Source of the DNA: Clostridium sp. DL-VIII
Lineage (GTDB): Bacteria; Bacillota; Clostridia; Clostridiales; Clostridiaceae
Direction: 5' to 3'
Assembly: GCF_000230835.1 (NCBI RefSeq)
Contig: NZ_CM001240.1
Coordinates: 1-64,000 of the forward strand
DNA: 64,000 bases
How positions within the stretch are numbered: position 1 is the stretch's first letter; every line of letters begins with the position of its first letter. A model generated the notes under the pieces. It saw only the letters and a list, made by a program, of their open reading frames with translations, did not search any database and was not told the origin of the DNA. Below are positions 7,646 through 17,669 of this stretch, piece after piece. A program made the position numbers and the translations under genes.

Positions 7646-9778
7646 TTATGCTAATTCAATATTTGCACTTAGTGGTGCTGCTGCTCCAAGCTCAAGGCTT
7701 CTCTCATCTGGCTGAGATACACCGACAAATAATTTGAACTTTTTGCTGTCAAGAATTCTTTCTCCAGCATCATCTACTGCTTCAAAGGCTCTTCTATTTA
7801 ACTTCATTGTTACAGTTTTACTTTCTCCCTTCTTCAAAGAAACTCGTTTGAAACCTGCTAAGCTGTGATTAAGCACTGCATATTTTGATTCTAAATCCTT
7901 TATATAGCATTGAACTACTTCTTCTATATCGTAAGAGCCAGTATTTTCAATTTCTACACTGATGTCAATGCCGTCAAATTCACCTCTAACAGCTGGCACC
8001 TGTAAATTCGATAATTCAACAGTTGAATAAGTCAAGCCATAGCCAAATGGATATAAGCAGTTGCTTTCATCCATATATCTATAAGTTCTTCCCTTCATAG
8101 CATAATCAGTGAACTCAGGAAGCTTGTCTGTATCTTTGTAGAATGTTACTGGAAGCTTACCACTTGGTGAACATTTTCCAAATAATATATCTGCTGCTGC
8201 TGTACCACCATGGCTTCCTGGATACCATGCATTTAAGATAGCTGCACATCTTTCTTCTGCCCCATTAAGAGTTAATCCGCTTCCAGTTCCAAGAACTACT
8301 ACTACTGGCTTTCCAGTCTCAAGTACTTTTTCAAGTAGTTCCTGCTGTATTCCTGGTAGATTTAAATCTAACTTATCTCCTGCACCATAACCGTTACCTG
8401 CATCTCCCTGCTCTCCTTCAATAGTAGAATCTAAACCTAAGCATAAGATAACAACATCTGCTCTTTCTGCTACTGAAACCGCCTCAGCTAGTCTATCATC
8501 TCTTCTTGCAAGATCTTCTACCTTCTCTTTATATAAATGACAGCCTTCTGAATAATATACTCTTACGTCATCATCTAATACATCATGAATTCCATCTAAT
8601 ATTGTTGTATATTTAGATGCAGTACCTGAATAATTTCCCTTTAACATAATTTCACTATTTGCATTTGGTCCAATTACCGCAACTGCCTTTAACTTTGACT
8701 TATCTAATGGAAGTATGCCATTATTTTTTAATAGTACCATGGATTTTCTTGATGCTTCTAAAGACACCTGATTATGTTCTTTGCAGTCATTTACTTCATA
8801 TGGTATTTGATTATATTCGCAGTCTTCATCAAACATTCCAAGCTTAAACCTAGTTGTCATAAGTCTTTCTGCTGCTGTAGTTATCTGCTCTTCTGTTACA
8901 AGACCTTCTTTATATGCTAATAATAAATTCAAATACATATTTCCACAATTAAGGTCGCATCCATTTTCTATTGCTAAGGCTACTGATTCAGTTGCTGTGC
9001 TGGTAACTTTATGATGCATATGGAAATCTGCAAGTGCCCAGCAGTCAGATACTACATGTCCCTTAAATCCCCACTTGCCTCTTAATATATCCTTTAATAA
9101 GGCCTTACTTCCGCAGCAAGGTTCTCCATTTGTTCTGTTATATGCTCCCATTACACTTTCTACATTTGCTTCTTTTACACAAGCTTCAAAAGCTGGAAGA
9201 TAAGTTTCATGTAAATCTTTTTGACTAACAACCGCATTAAATTCATGTCTTAAGCTTTCTGGCCCGCTATGAACTGCAAAATGCTTTGCACAAGCTGATA
9301 ACTTTAGGTATTTGCCATCTCCCTGCAAACCTTTTACAAAAGCAACTCCTAATCTAGATGTTAAATATGGATCTTCTCCATAAGTTTCATGACCTCTTCC
9401 CCATCTAGGATCTCTGAAAATATTAACATTAGGTGACCAATAAGTTAGTCCTTTATATATATCTCTATCTTCTTTTTTGCTATTCTCATTGTATTTTGCA
9501 CGTCCTTCTGTCGCAATGATTCCAGCTACCTTTCCTAAAAACTCCTCATCAAACATAGCTGCAAGTCCAATTGCTTGAGGGAAAACAGTGGCTGTACCTG
9601 CTCTTGCAACACCATGAAGGCCCTCATTCCACCAATTATATTCTGGTATATTTAAACGTTTAACTGCTGGCGAATTATAAGTCAGTTGCTCTGCTTTTTC
9701 CTGCAAGGTCATTTTAGCTACTAATTCTTTTGCTGCCTTCACTGCAGCTTCATGAGTATTTTTTTGTTCATTATTCAC
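7646..9778 (-). CDS. Glycoside hydrolase family 3 (beta-xylosidase/beta-glucosidase)
   Basis: About 710 residues. I prefer the GTG at 9778, which has AGAGGG before it, over the ATG at 9817. The protein has an N-terminal (beta/alpha)8 domain, GH3_C (residues about 370-590) and a C-terminal Fn3-like domain. The nucleophile Asp lies in GHVVSDCWAL. The stretch YNWWNEGLHGVARAG is typical of the xylosidase branch. There is no signal peptide. With the GH43 enzyme it should finish breakdown of imported xylo- or arabino-oligosaccharides. The AraC gene is divergent across about 150 bp. Confidence 0.9.
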   Translation of the reverse strand: MNNEQKNTHEAAVKAAKELVAKMTLQEKAEQLTYNSPAVKRLNIPEYNWWNEGLHGVARAGTATVFPQAIGLAAMFDEEFLGKVAGIIATEGRAKYNENSKKEDRDIYKGLTYWSPNVNIFRDPRWGRGHETYGEDPYLTSRLGVAFVKGLQGDGKYLKLSACAKHFAVHSGPESLRHEFNAVVSQKDLHETYLPAFEACVKEANVESVMGAYNRTNGEPCCGSKALLKDILRGKWGFKGHVVSDCWALADFHMHHKVTSTATESVALAIENGCDLNCGNMYLNLLLAYKEGLVTEEQITTAAERLMTTRFKLGMFDEDCEYNQIPYEVNDCKEHNQVSLEASRKSMVLLKNNGILPLDKSKLKAVAVIGPNANSEIMLKGNYSGTASKYTTILDGIHDVLDDDVRVYYSEGCHLYKEKVEDLARRDDRLAEAVSVAERADVVILCLGLDSTIEGEQGDAGNGYGAGDKLDLNLPGIQQELLEKVLETGKPVVVVLGTGSGLTLNGAEERCAAILNAWYPGSHGGTAAADILFGKCSPSGKLPVTFYKDTDKLPEFTDYAMKGRTYRYMDESNCLYPFGYGLTYSTVELSNLQVPAVRGEFDGIDISVEIENTGSYDIEEVVQCYIKDLESKYAVLNHSLAGFKRVSLKKGESKTVTMKLNRRAFEAVDDAGERILDSKKFKLFVGVSQPDERSLELGAAAPLSANIELA

Positions 9779-9930
9779 ACATATCCCTCTATTCTTTAAT
9801 ATATTTATTAACTTCAAAAGCTGTCCTCTTAAATATTTATTCGTTAACTTAATGATATAAAACTTTTAGTTGACGTAACAAGAAACTATTTATATAATTA
9901 TAGACAAAATTACGCTTTTGGAGGCATTTT

Positions 9931-10701
9931 ATGTTAAAGTATGAGGCATATCATTTTGGTGAAGGCACTCTTTTTTCAAATTATCATCCTGTAAGTCTTA
10001 CTTACCAGGTTCATTTACACCGAAGCTTTGAATTTATTTATGTTAAGGCGGGTAATTTGGAAGTCTGCGTAAACAATAGAACCTTTGAACTTAAGAAAAA
10101 TGACTGCATGCTTATTCTGCCTTATGAAATCCATTCCATTTCAACTGAGGAATACTCTGAAGCTGATATTTGTGTATTTTCGCCAAAGTACGTAAAGACC
10201 TTTGAAAATACTGCTTATGGCAAATTTCTTGAAAATCCCGTATTTAATCTATCTACTACTTCGGAAGCTTTAGTACTAGACAAAATTTTCAGCGAAAATG
10301 CTAGTCTTCTTCAAATGAAGGCATGTCTTTACCTAATATGCTCCGAGGTAATAGAACAAACCAAATTACTTCCAAGCGAAAAAAGTGATTATCAGCTTCT
10401 TCATAAAATTCTAAGCTATGTTCAGGATAATTTCACTAAAGACATTTCCTTAAAAACCATTGCTAATGAATTCTGTTATAACTATAATTATCTTTCAAAA
10501 TACTTAAATAGAATTTTAGGAATTTCCTTTGTAGATTTTATTAACCAAAATCGAGTCAGTTATGCAGCATATTTACTAATAAACTCAGAAGATCCAATTA
10601 CAGATATTGCTTATAAATGCGGCTATTCAAGTATACGTTCATTTAATAGAAATTTCTTTAAGATTACAAATACAACGCCAAAAAACTATAGACACTCTTA
10701 G
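9931..10701 (+). CDS. AraC-family transcriptional regulator
   Basis: 256 residues. The N-terminal cupin-like sensor includes HLHRSFEFIYVKAG near residues 29-43. The C-terminal double helix-turn-helix includes YLSKYLNRILGISFVDFINQNRV and ITDIAYKCGYSSIRSFNRNF, the classic AraC second HTH. GGAGG precedes the ATG at a normal distance. It probably activates the divergent GH3-GH43 operon in response to a sugar bound by the cupin. Confidence 0.9.
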   Translation: MLKYEAYHFGEGTLFSNYHPVSLTYQVHLHRSFEFIYVKAGNLEVCVNNRTFELKKNDCMLILPYEIHSISTEEYSEADICVFSPKYVKTFENTAYGKFLENPVFNLSTTSEALVLDKIFSENASLLQMKACLYLICSEVIEQTKLLPSEKSDYQLLHKILSYVQDNFTKDISLKTIANEFCYNYNYLSKYLNRILGISFVDFINQNRVSYAAYLLINSEDPITDIAYKCGYSSIRSFNRNFFKITNTTPKNYRHS

Positions 10702-10742
10702 TTTTTATATATTAAACTTATGTGGTAGCTTACCGAAATTAC

Positions 10743-10917
10743 ATACGTTTTTATTCCACAGGACTTATGAAATTTTCACTGGAAAGTTCTAAATGGGAGC
10801 TTGCACCTATTTCTGCATGCTCCCGAAGCAAGTTCGGGACAAGCAATAAATAGAACAAGCTCCCATTAAGAACTTTCATCAGCTTAATTTCAAATGCCTG
10901 TTTCATAAAAACGTATA
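10743..10917. repeat. Long palindromic (MITE-like) element, about 175 bp
   Basis: This stretch is an imperfect palindrome centred near 10830. Nested arms include TCCCGAA/TTCGGGA (10821-10839), a 21-22 bp arm with one indel/mismatch (about 10781-10803 against 10857-10879) and outer matches such as ATACGTTTTTAT against its complement at 10906-10917. No coding frame fits. It follows the AraC stop, so its RNA could act as a terminator. The nested symmetry is more like a non-autonomous mobile repeat or a structured RNA. No second copy is in this window. Confidence 0.6.
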
Positions 10918-11116
10918 TAATTTCTAGTATAGGTACACATAAAAACTTAACTTAAATAGATAATTATTCTCCATATAAGTCGAGTTTATAAATTATTTAT
11001 ATATATGTTTAAGCAATGAAATTACCTTTGAGTGTCTGTAAACTAAGTAGATATCTCAATACCAAAAGCTAATTACTACCTATATAATTTAATTTAAAAA
11101 TTTTTGGAGGTATGAT
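10918..11116. other. AT-rich spacer before the 11117 gene
   Basis: No gene or clear hairpin. It should hold the promoter of the following gene. A GGAGGT ribosome site lies at 11105-11110. Confidence 0.4.
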
Positions 11117-11716
11117 ATGGAACTATCGGAATTTAGAAGACCAACTAATCATTATGATGAAAGAGCTAAACGAATAGACGAAAAAATCTGTGAATTAATA
11201 AATCATCGTAAAGAAGTTTCAGATAATAATCCTGGCTACCCACCTTTTGAATACATATCTGACTGGGCGGAAAAATTTGATTTATATGAAGAATTCTTAA
11301 AAAGAATATTTGGCTCAATGTGGAATGAAAAGATATATAAACCTTTAGTTAAACCAGAAGGCTTTCAAAAAAATTTACTAGTGTCAAAATTAATCGAAAT
11401 AGATAATAAAGTTTTTTCAATAGCTTCTATCCGTCAATACTCTAATTCAAGCGTTATTGCTTTCAACATAGACTGGGACAATACAAATAATTCAACAAGG
11501 TCTCACTTAGATCATACTCATTTTGAAATATCTATAAATGAACAATATGATTGTCGAGTGATGAATTGGTCCAGTACAGATAATCACTCCCACTATAACT
11601 TTGTTGTATCTCCACCGCTACCTGCTAACCCTTCTGGAATTCAATTGATTTTTAAAGAATATAAGATTCCACTTAGAGATGGACAAATAGGTGATGATAT
11701 TGTATTTACTTTGTAG
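11117..11716 (+). CDS. Uncharacterised 199-residue protein
   Basis: A clean frame with GGAGGT seven bases before the ATG. I do not recognise the family. It is soluble, with no signal or membrane segment. The N-terminal third is charged and helical. The middle has several aromatic residues and a His-rich stretch (RSHLDHTHFEIS, DNHSHYNF, residues about 130-160) that could bind metal; that is speculation. It is flanked by the palindromic element and a terminator and looks like a single-gene unit. Confidence 0.6.
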   Translation: MELSEFRRPTNHYDERAKRIDEKICELINHRKEVSDNNPGYPPFEYISDWAEKFDLYEEFLKRIFGSMWNEKIYKPLVKPEGFQKNLLVSKLIEIDNKVFSIASIRQYSNSSVIAFNIDWDNTNNSTRSHLDHTHFEISINEQYDCRVMNWSSTDNHSHYNFVVSPPLPANPSGIQLIFKEYKIPLRDGQIGDDIVFTL

Positions 11717-11813
11717 TAAGCTTCTATGATCAGTCAAAAAGCATCTTGATTATTTGATAAAATAAGCTGAGCGCTTTCTTTATCTTTTATCTTATCCACA
11801 ATTGAGCATTACT

Positions 11814-11992
11814 TATCAACAGTTTTTATTACTTTTTTCACAAACTGTTGATAGTTTTAGAGTTATTATAATATTTATAGTCAGCTATATTTTGAAACTA
11901 TAGTTTCTATATTGAAAACAATACATATGCATTGTTTCAATTTTATAAATAAATAATACACGTTTAGTTATTCTCTAACTAAACGTGTATTA
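11814..11992. terminator. Cluster of inverted repeats ending in a strong bidirectional terminator
   Basis: Two convergent genes end here. A 12-bp perfect repeat (TATCAACAGTTT 11814-11825, AAACTGTTGATA 11842-11853) is followed by the small palindrome GAAACTATAGTTTC. Last comes a 17-bp perfect stem with a 5-base loop (11954-11970 and 11976-11992), the best terminator candidate for both strands. Confidence 0.7.
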
Positions 11993-12007
11993 CTTGATTT
12001 ATTCCCT

Positions 12008-12778
12008 TTAATCCATATTGCCAGCTATTAAATGTACCCCGCTTTTAATTATTTTGTCTTTCCACTCTTTATCTATATTATTATCTGTAACTATTACCGA
12101 TAGACTTTTAATAGGAACTACCTGCGCAAGAGCTTTTACTCCAAATTTTGAAGAATCGCAAACTACTATAGCTTCATCAACACAGCTTACTACTTTCTTT
12201 TTTACACTTACATCATTTAAATCGTAGTCACTTAGGCCAATTTCTTCGTCAATGCCGCCTGCTGAAAGTATTGCCTTATCAAAATGCAGGTTATCTAATA
12301 TCATCTCCGTAATAGGTCCATTTAAACATCTTTCATTCTTTCTAATCTCCCCTCCTAAAACTATGCATTTTACATCTAACTGCTCAATTACAAAGTTTGC
12401 CACATAAAGAGAGGTTGTAAAAATAGTCAAATTTTTTTTATTACTTAAATTCTTTACAACTTCAAGGGGAGTTGTGCCTAAATCAACAAAAATTATATCA
12501 TCATCATTTATTAGTTTCGCACATTCTATTCCAATCTTCTTCTTTTCTTCGTGGTTAATTAGTGCCCTTTCATTATAGGATGGTTCCCAGCTTAACTTCT
12601 TATTTAAAATTGCACCACCATATACTTTTTTTAGACAGCCCTGCCGCTCAAGATAATCTAAGTCTCTCCTTATAGTTTCATTTGATACATCAAAAGTTTC
12701 CATAAGTTCGGAAGTTTTTATATTTTTTTTCTCCCTTATAATCTCAAGTATTCTCTCTTGTCGTTCTTCAGCAAGCAT
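12008..12778 (-). CDS. DeoR-family transcriptional regulator
   Basis: 256 residues. The N-terminal DeoR HTH is seen as RQERILEIIREKKNIKTSELM and VSNETIRRDLDYLERQGCLKKVYGGA. The C-terminal DeoR sensor domain has DLGTTPLEV and GGEIRKNERCLNG, and usually binds a phosphorylated sugar or polyol. It follows the ABC transporter genes by about 190 bp on the same strand and probably controls them. A candidate half-site resembling the repeats upstream of the operon is found at 12866-12877, just upstream of this gene. Confidence 0.9.
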   Translation of the reverse strand: MLAEERQERILEIIREKKNIKTSELMETFDVSNETIRRDLDYLERQGCLKKVYGGAILNKKLSWEPSYNERALINHEEKKKIGIECAKLINDDDIIFVDLGTTPLEVVKNLSNKKNLTIFTTSLYVANFVIEQLDVKCIVLGGEIRKNERCLNGPITEMILDNLHFDKAILSAGGIDEEIGLSDYDLNDVSVKKKVVSCVDEAIVVCDSSKFGVKALAQVVPIKSLSVIVTDNNIDKEWKDKIIKSGVHLIAGNMD

Positions 12779-12968
12779 TTATTTTCCCCCATATCCTCAT
12801 CACTTTTCACGATTTAATTCTCATATTTAATTTTATATTCTTTCACAACTCTATTTGACTTTTCTAAGTTAATTTCATATATAAATTCTAACAATTATTT
12901 AGTGCTGGCATTAATATAAAATTCTATTTAATGCATACCTATTTGCCTAGTAAGTCTAATTATAAAAT

Positions 12969-13964
12969 TTACTTTAACCTCATGTATTTATCCTTTAGAA
13001 AACGTAGATTTATTTTTTCTCCTTCAAAATACACTTCATTTCTACTATTTAAGGTATCAACTAATATCATTGTATCATTTACAAGCACATTTAGTCTAAC
13101 AACGTTACCTAAGAAATATACGTTTGAAATGGTTCCACTAAAAATATTTTCATTTGTTTCTGCTTCTTCTGAAGTAATTTCGATATGTTCAGGTCTTATA
13201 AGGATTTCTCCATTACTTTCAGATCCCTTAAAAAATTCAGGCTTTAAAAAATTATAAGTCCCGATAAAATTAGCAACAAATTTACTTTCAGGCTGTTTGT
13301 ATATTTGCTCTGGAGTTCCTTGTTGAACGATCTCCCCCTTGTCCATTACAAATATCCTGTCAGAAATTGATAAGGCTTCCTCTTGATCATGAGTTACAAA
13401 TAATGTTGTTATTTTAAATTTCTTATGAATTTCTTTTATTAGTTTTCTTAAGCTCACTCTTATCTGTGCATCTAAAGCACTTAAAGGTTCATCAAGCAAA
13501 AGCACATCAGGATTTACTACCAAAGCTCTTGCAAGGGCTACTCTCTGCTGTTGTCCTCCAGAAAGCTGATTTGGATAATGATCTTCTCTACCCTGAAGAC
13601 CAACTAAATCTATAATTTCCTGAACCTTTTCTTCTATTTCTTCTTTTGAAGCCTTTTTTAGTTTGAGCCCAAAGGCAATATTCTCCTGAGTAGTCATATT
13701 AGGAAATAGAGAATAAGATTGAAAAACCATTCCCATATTTCTTTTATTGACAGGAGTATTTACAAGATTATTATTGTTTACAAGGATTTTCCCAGCACTT
13801 AAGCTTTCAAGTCCTGCTATAATCCTAAGCAAAGTACTCTTTCCACAGCCTGATGGTCCAAGCAGTGATATGAATTCTCCTTTTTCTATGCTTATATTTA
13901 TGTTAGATAAAGCCTTCACTTTGGTAAAGCTTTTATTTAATTCTTTTATCGAAATATAACTCAT
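12969..13964 (-). CDS. ABC transporter ATP-binding protein (PotA/FbpC type)
   Basis: 331 residues: Walker A GPSGCGKSTLLR, signature LSGGQQQRVALARAL, Walker B VLLLDEPLSALD, switch His in FVTHDQEEA, then a TOBE-like C-terminal domain from about residue 240 (GEILIRPEHIEI). It energises import by the two permeases encoded just upstream. This subtype serves ferric iron, spermidine/putrescine, thiamine and 2-aminoethylphosphonate importers. The gap to the upstream permease gene is 6 bp. Confidence 0.9.
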   Translation of the reverse strand: MSYISIKELNKSFTKVKALSNINISIEKGEFISLLGPSGCGKSTLLRIIAGLESLSAGKILVNNNNLVNTPVNKRNMGMVFQSYSLFPNMTTQENIAFGLKLKKASKEEIEEKVQEIIDLVGLQGREDHYPNQLSGGQQQRVALARALVVNPDVLLLDEPLSALDAQIRVSLRKLIKEIHKKFKITTLFVTHDQEEALSISDRIFVMDKGEIVQQGTPEQIYKQPESKFVANFIGTYNFLKPEFFKGSESNGEILIRPEHIEITSEEAETNENIFSGTISNVYFLGNVVRLNVLVNDTMILVDTLNSRNEVYFEGEKINLRFLKDKYMRLK

Positions 13965-13970
13965 TACTTT

Positions 13971-14765
13971 TTAATCCTCCACCTTTTTTCTTTTTTGGCC
14001 TGTTAGCATTATTGCAAGATATGAAATAATAAATATTACAATGGTGTAAATTGTTACTATTGCACTAGCAGTATGTCCATCCGTATTTAGTGCATTAAAG
14101 AGGTATATTTGAATTGTTTTATATGCAGTTCCAACCAATAAATTAACAAGTACAAATTCTCCAAATAATATGGAAATAGATAAAAGCACCGCCGATATAA
14201 GTCCCCTTATTAAATTTGGCAATATAACTTTTGTAAAAGCTTGAAATTCATTGCAGCCAAGTATCATGGCTGCTTCCTTAAGCTTTGGCGCATCAATACC
14301 CCTAAAGCTGTTTCTTATAGAGTGATACATAAATGGGAGACATAAAACAAAATATGCTCCAAGCAATATCCATATGGTTCCCGATATGGCTATAGGACCT
14401 TCCGAATAAATTTGGATAAGCCCTATGGCAAGCACTACTCCAGGCATAATAAAAGGCAGTAATGTAAGTATCTCAAAAAACTTTTCGAGTTTCTTGAAAT
14501 ATAACGTAGTAAGATAGATGCAAGGAACCATTATAATCACACATACAATACAAGTCACTATACTTATAGCCACTGTTTCCATCATAGATAAGGTGAATTT
14601 TGGATCACTGAATATAGCAATATAATATTTAAAAGTATAACTTACAGGCAAAATAGTTGTATCCCATTCATCTGTAAGTGAAAATAAGAAGATCGCAAGC
14701 ATTGGCACAAATAAATATATTAATAGTAATACTAAAAAAATCTTTTTCCCTGTATTTCCTTTCAT
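13971..14765 (-). CDS. ABC transporter permease II (BPD_transp_1)
   Basis: 264 residues with six predicted membrane segments. The EAA loop is KEAAMILGCNEFQAFTKVILP near residue 160-180, which docks on the ATPase. It is the second half of the importer channel. It is preceded by the partner permease gene after 18 bp, so the genes form one tight operon. Confidence 0.9.
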   Translation of the reverse strand: MKGNTGKKIFLVLLLIYLFVPMLAIFLFSLTDEWDTTILPVSYTFKYYIAIFSDPKFTLSMMETVAISIVTCIVCVIIMVPCIYLTTLYFKKLEKFFEILTLLPFIMPGVVLAIGLIQIYSEGPIAISGTIWILLGAYFVLCLPFMYHSIRNSFRGIDAPKLKEAAMILGCNEFQAFTKVILPNLIRGLISAVLLSISILFGEFVLVNLLVGTAYKTIQIYLFNALNTDGHTASAIVTIYTIVIFIISYLAIMLTGQKRKKVED

Positions 14766-14783
14766 TCTCTCACCTCCATAGAA

Positions 14784-15650
14784 CTAACTTGTTTTCTTAG
14801 TAAGCCGCGTTTTTATAAAAATAAATATCATTAAAATTCCACCTAAAACTACAGACAGCGCACTAGCTAAAGAAGGATCTGATGATATATTATTTGATAC
14901 AAGATTTGCTATGACTATGGCAACTAAGTTTTTGTTAGCACCAACTATGGCATAAGCTGTGGCATAAGCTCCTAAAGCATTTGCTAAGAGAATGCAGAAG
15001 CTTCCAACCAATGAAGGCAGTAATACTGGTATTTGTATCTTTGTTAAAATTGTAAATTTATTTGCTCCAAGAATTGAGGCTGCTTCAAGAGTATCATCAT
15101 TTATCGCATAAATAGCTGGATACATGAGCATTATTGTTAGCGGAATCTGAAAATATATATATACAAGAATTATTCCAGTCCAAGAATATAAGTTAAAACC
15201 AATGTTATATATATCAATGCCTAATTTATTCTTTAAAAGCACAGTAACAAGCCCATTAGTTCCGAGTAGCACAATAAATGCAAAGGCAAGAGGTACTCCA
15301 GAAAAGTTTGAAGTTAAGTTAATAATATTAATTAACTTTTCAGAAATATCCTTCTTAAGTGTTTTTAGACATGCTGCTGCATATGTGCCCACAAGGAGTC
15401 CCACTGCTGCTGAGGAAAAAGCTATTAGAAGTCCGTTAGTTATAGACTGAAGATAAAACTTATTTGTGAATACTTTTATATAGTTGTAAAAACCAACTCC
15501 ATTCTTTGTATCAAAGCTGCTTATTAAAATATACACTGCTGGAATTATTTCAAAAGCTAGAACTAATATTATTAAAATTATAAAGGGAAGCCATAAAAGG
15601 CTTCTCTTTGCTATTTCATTTCTTATTGTGCTAATACGTTTTGCTTCCAT
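14784..15650 (-). CDS. ABC transporter permease I (BPD_transp_1)
   Basis: 288 residues, six or seven membrane segments, with EAA loop EAASILGANKFTILTKIQIP. Its start lies inside the 3' end of the binding-protein gene (28-bp overlap in another frame), with GGAG about ten bases before the ATG. This implies coupled translation with the binding protein. Confidence 0.9.
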   Translation of the reverse strand: MEAKRISTIRNEIAKRSLLWLPFIILIILVLAFEIIPAVYILISSFDTKNGVGFYNYIKVFTNKFYLQSITNGLLIAFSSAAVGLLVGTYAAACLKTLKKDISEKLINIINLTSNFSGVPLAFAFIVLLGTNGLVTVLLKNKLGIDIYNIGFNLYSWTGIILVYIYFQIPLTIMLMYPAIYAINDDTLEAASILGANKFTILTKIQIPVLLPSLVGSFCILLANALGAYATAYAIVGANKNLVAIVIANLVSNNISSDPSLASALSVVLGGILMIFIFIKTRLTKKTS

Positions 15651-16723
15651 AAGTCAGGTATCTCCTCGCTTGCTTTATCCCAAGCATCATAATCACTTAT
15701 ACTTTTAGCTGATTTGTAAACATCATCTGGCAATAATTGTTTCTTAACATCATCAGGTAATGTAACTTTTCTAATAGGTCTTGCAAAACCTTTAGCTAAG
15801 TCTATTTGTCCTTCATCACTAAATAAGAAATCTTGGAAAGCCTTAGCTGCATTTGGATGAGGAGCATATTGGTTTATTACGGATACATAAGCACTTATAA
15901 CAGTACCATCTGTTGGAACTACAACTTCATAGTCATCCATTTGATTAATTGTCTTTCTGTAGCTTAAAGCATTAAAATCCCAAAGAATTCCTATAGGAAC
16001 TTCACCTTTTTGAAAGTTACTTACTTTATTATCTATATCCTTTAAATTACCCATTTCTTTTAACTTTTTAAAATAATCAATACCAGGTTGAATATTTTTT
16101 TCATCTCCGCCATTTGCAAGAGCTGCTGCAAGTATAGCATTTTGAGATTGTGCAGCTTTTTCTACATCTCCTACAACTACACAGTTTTTATATTCTGTAT
16201 TTAAAAGATCTTTAAAACTGTGTGGTATGTCTTTTACAAGTTTTTTGTTTACAAGGAATGCTATAGTTCCTGTATAAGCACCTGTCCAATATCCATCTTT
16301 ATCTTTAGCCCAGTCTGGAACATCATCCCAGTGTTCGTTCTTATAAGGTTGTACTATTCCTTGAGCTTTAGCAACATTTCCAAAGGTCATTCCTACATCT
16401 CCTATATCTGCTACAGGATTATCTTTTTCAGCTTTGAATTTTGAAAGCTCTTCTGCACTTGTCATATCAGTATCTTCGTGAGTTATTCCATAGTTTCCTT
16501 CCACAGTTTTGAAAATTTCCTCATAGTCTGCCCATTCCTTTGGCATACCATAAGAAATAAGTTTCCCTTCTTTTTGTACAGCTTCCTTTGTAGGTCTTGC
16601 AGTAACATTTGCTGCAGCATCTACCTGTGTAGCTTTTTTAGCTCCACAGCCTATAAGTGTAGTAGTAAACATTGATGTAACAATTAATCCTAATGCCAAT
16701 AGTTTTGTCGATCTTTTTAACAT
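15623..16723 (-). CDS. ABC transporter substrate-binding lipoprotein (Fe / phosphonate-type, SBP_bac_6-like)
   Basis: 366 residues with a lipoprotein signal (TTLIGCGAKK, Cys about 26). The mature part has features of extracellular binding proteins for ferric iron or 2-aminoethylphosphonate: VADIGDVGMTFG, GYWTGAYTGTIAFLVNKK and GILWDFNALSYRK. The neighbouring phosphodiesterase-like enzyme favours a phosphonate or phosphoester ligand over iron. That is inference from context only. Confidence 0.85.
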   Translation of the reverse strand: MLKRSTKLLALGLIVTSMFTTTLIGCGAKKATQVDAAANVTARPTKEAVQKEGKLISYGMPKEWADYEEIFKTVEGNYGITHEDTDMTSAEELSKFKAEKDNPVADIGDVGMTFGNVAKAQGIVQPYKNEHWDDVPDWAKDKDGYWTGAYTGTIAFLVNKKLVKDIPHSFKDLLNTEYKNCVVVGDVEKAAQSQNAILAAALANGGDEKNIQPGIDYFKKLKEMGNLKDIDNKVSNFQKGEVPIGILWDFNALSYRKTINQMDDYEVVVPTDGTVISAYVSVINQYAPHPNAAKAFQDFLFSDEGQIDLAKGFARPIRKVTLPDDVKKQLLPDDVYKSAKSISDYDAWDKASEEIPDLWKQNVLAQ

Positions 16724-16805
16724 ATCATTACTCCCTCTAATTTTATTTTTGAATATCTCTTAATCTTGTTCTTGTATAATTTAAAATTAATAAATTTGCT
16801 TTACA

Positions 16806-17603
16806 TTAGTTAAATTCACGCTTCATAAAATCTGATTTGTTTATTCCAAGGATTTTGCAAACCAATGGTGCCATTATAAGCTGTGAAAATTCTTCTTCCT
16901 TAAAATCTATTGTGTCATCAAATACAAATAAAGGTAAATCTCTAAGTATATCGCAGTTGCCTCCATGATTACCTGCTTCGCTCATTCCATGATCTGAAGT
17001 TATTATTATTGAATAATTATCTTTTAACCAAATCGGTATGAGATTAGCTAAGATACAATCCATTTCAACAAGCTTCTTTTCGTATTCTTTAGAGCTTGAT
17101 CCGTAATTATGTCCAACATAATCCAGTCCCATAGGATGAATTAGAAGCAAATCTAAATCATAAGTACGTCTTAAATATTCCCCATCTAAAAACAAATGCG
17201 TATCAGGATAACTATCATCAAAATAGTAAATCCCATGTTGAATATTTAAACCTTCATTGTGAAGCTGCCTGTGAAGGACTCTATCGAAAGGACTTATGTT
17301 ATATAGTTCGCTCACCCAGTGATAAGCTGCTGCTCCTGTCGTTAAATTATTTTTTCTAGCTAGAGAAAAGATATTCTCTAAATTTGAATTGCATGTAATA
17401 TCATTGGAGGTTATTCCATGCTCATAAACAGGGGTTCCCGTAAATATAGTTTCATAGCATGGCCTTGAGAGACTTGGAAGTTCACCTTTTATGTTCATAT
17501 ATTTTGCTTTTTTATGTTCAATCATGTGCCATAAATAGCCCATATTATCCTTTGCACCTTTTCTTGTAAGCCCATCTAGTAATACAAATATTAGTTTATT
17601 CAC
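16806..17603 (-). CDS. Alkaline phosphatase superfamily phosphodiesterase / nucleotide pyrophosphatase-like
   Basis: 265 residues without signal peptide, so cytoplasmic. Superfamily metal sites are visible: VLLDG at the N-terminus, the nucleophile region SLSRPCYETIFTG, HPMGLDYVGHNYG, and TSDHGMSEAGNHGG. The family hydrolyses phosphodiesters or C-P bonds (phosphonoacetate hydrolase is a member). It is shorter than typical NPPs. It is the first gene of the transporter operon, 82 bp before the binding protein gene, and probably processes the imported compound. Confidence 0.82.
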   Translation of the reverse strand: MNKLIFVLLDGLTRKGAKDNMGYLWHMIEHKKAKYMNIKGELPSLSRPCYETIFTGTPVYEHGITSNDITCNSNLENIFSLARKNNLTTGAAAYHWVSELYNISPFDRVLHRQLHNEGLNIQHGIYYFDDSYPDTHLFLDGEYLRRTYDLDLLLIHPMGLDYVGHNYGSSSKEYEKKLVEMDCILANLIPIWLKDNYSIIITSDHGMSEAGNHGGNCDILRDLPLFVFDDTIDFKEEEFSQLIMAPLVCKILGINKSDFMKREFN

Positions 17604-17669
17604 TATTAATCACCTCATTTTGTTTACATATAGAATTTTATCCTTAATTTGTTAAAAGAATTTTACAAT

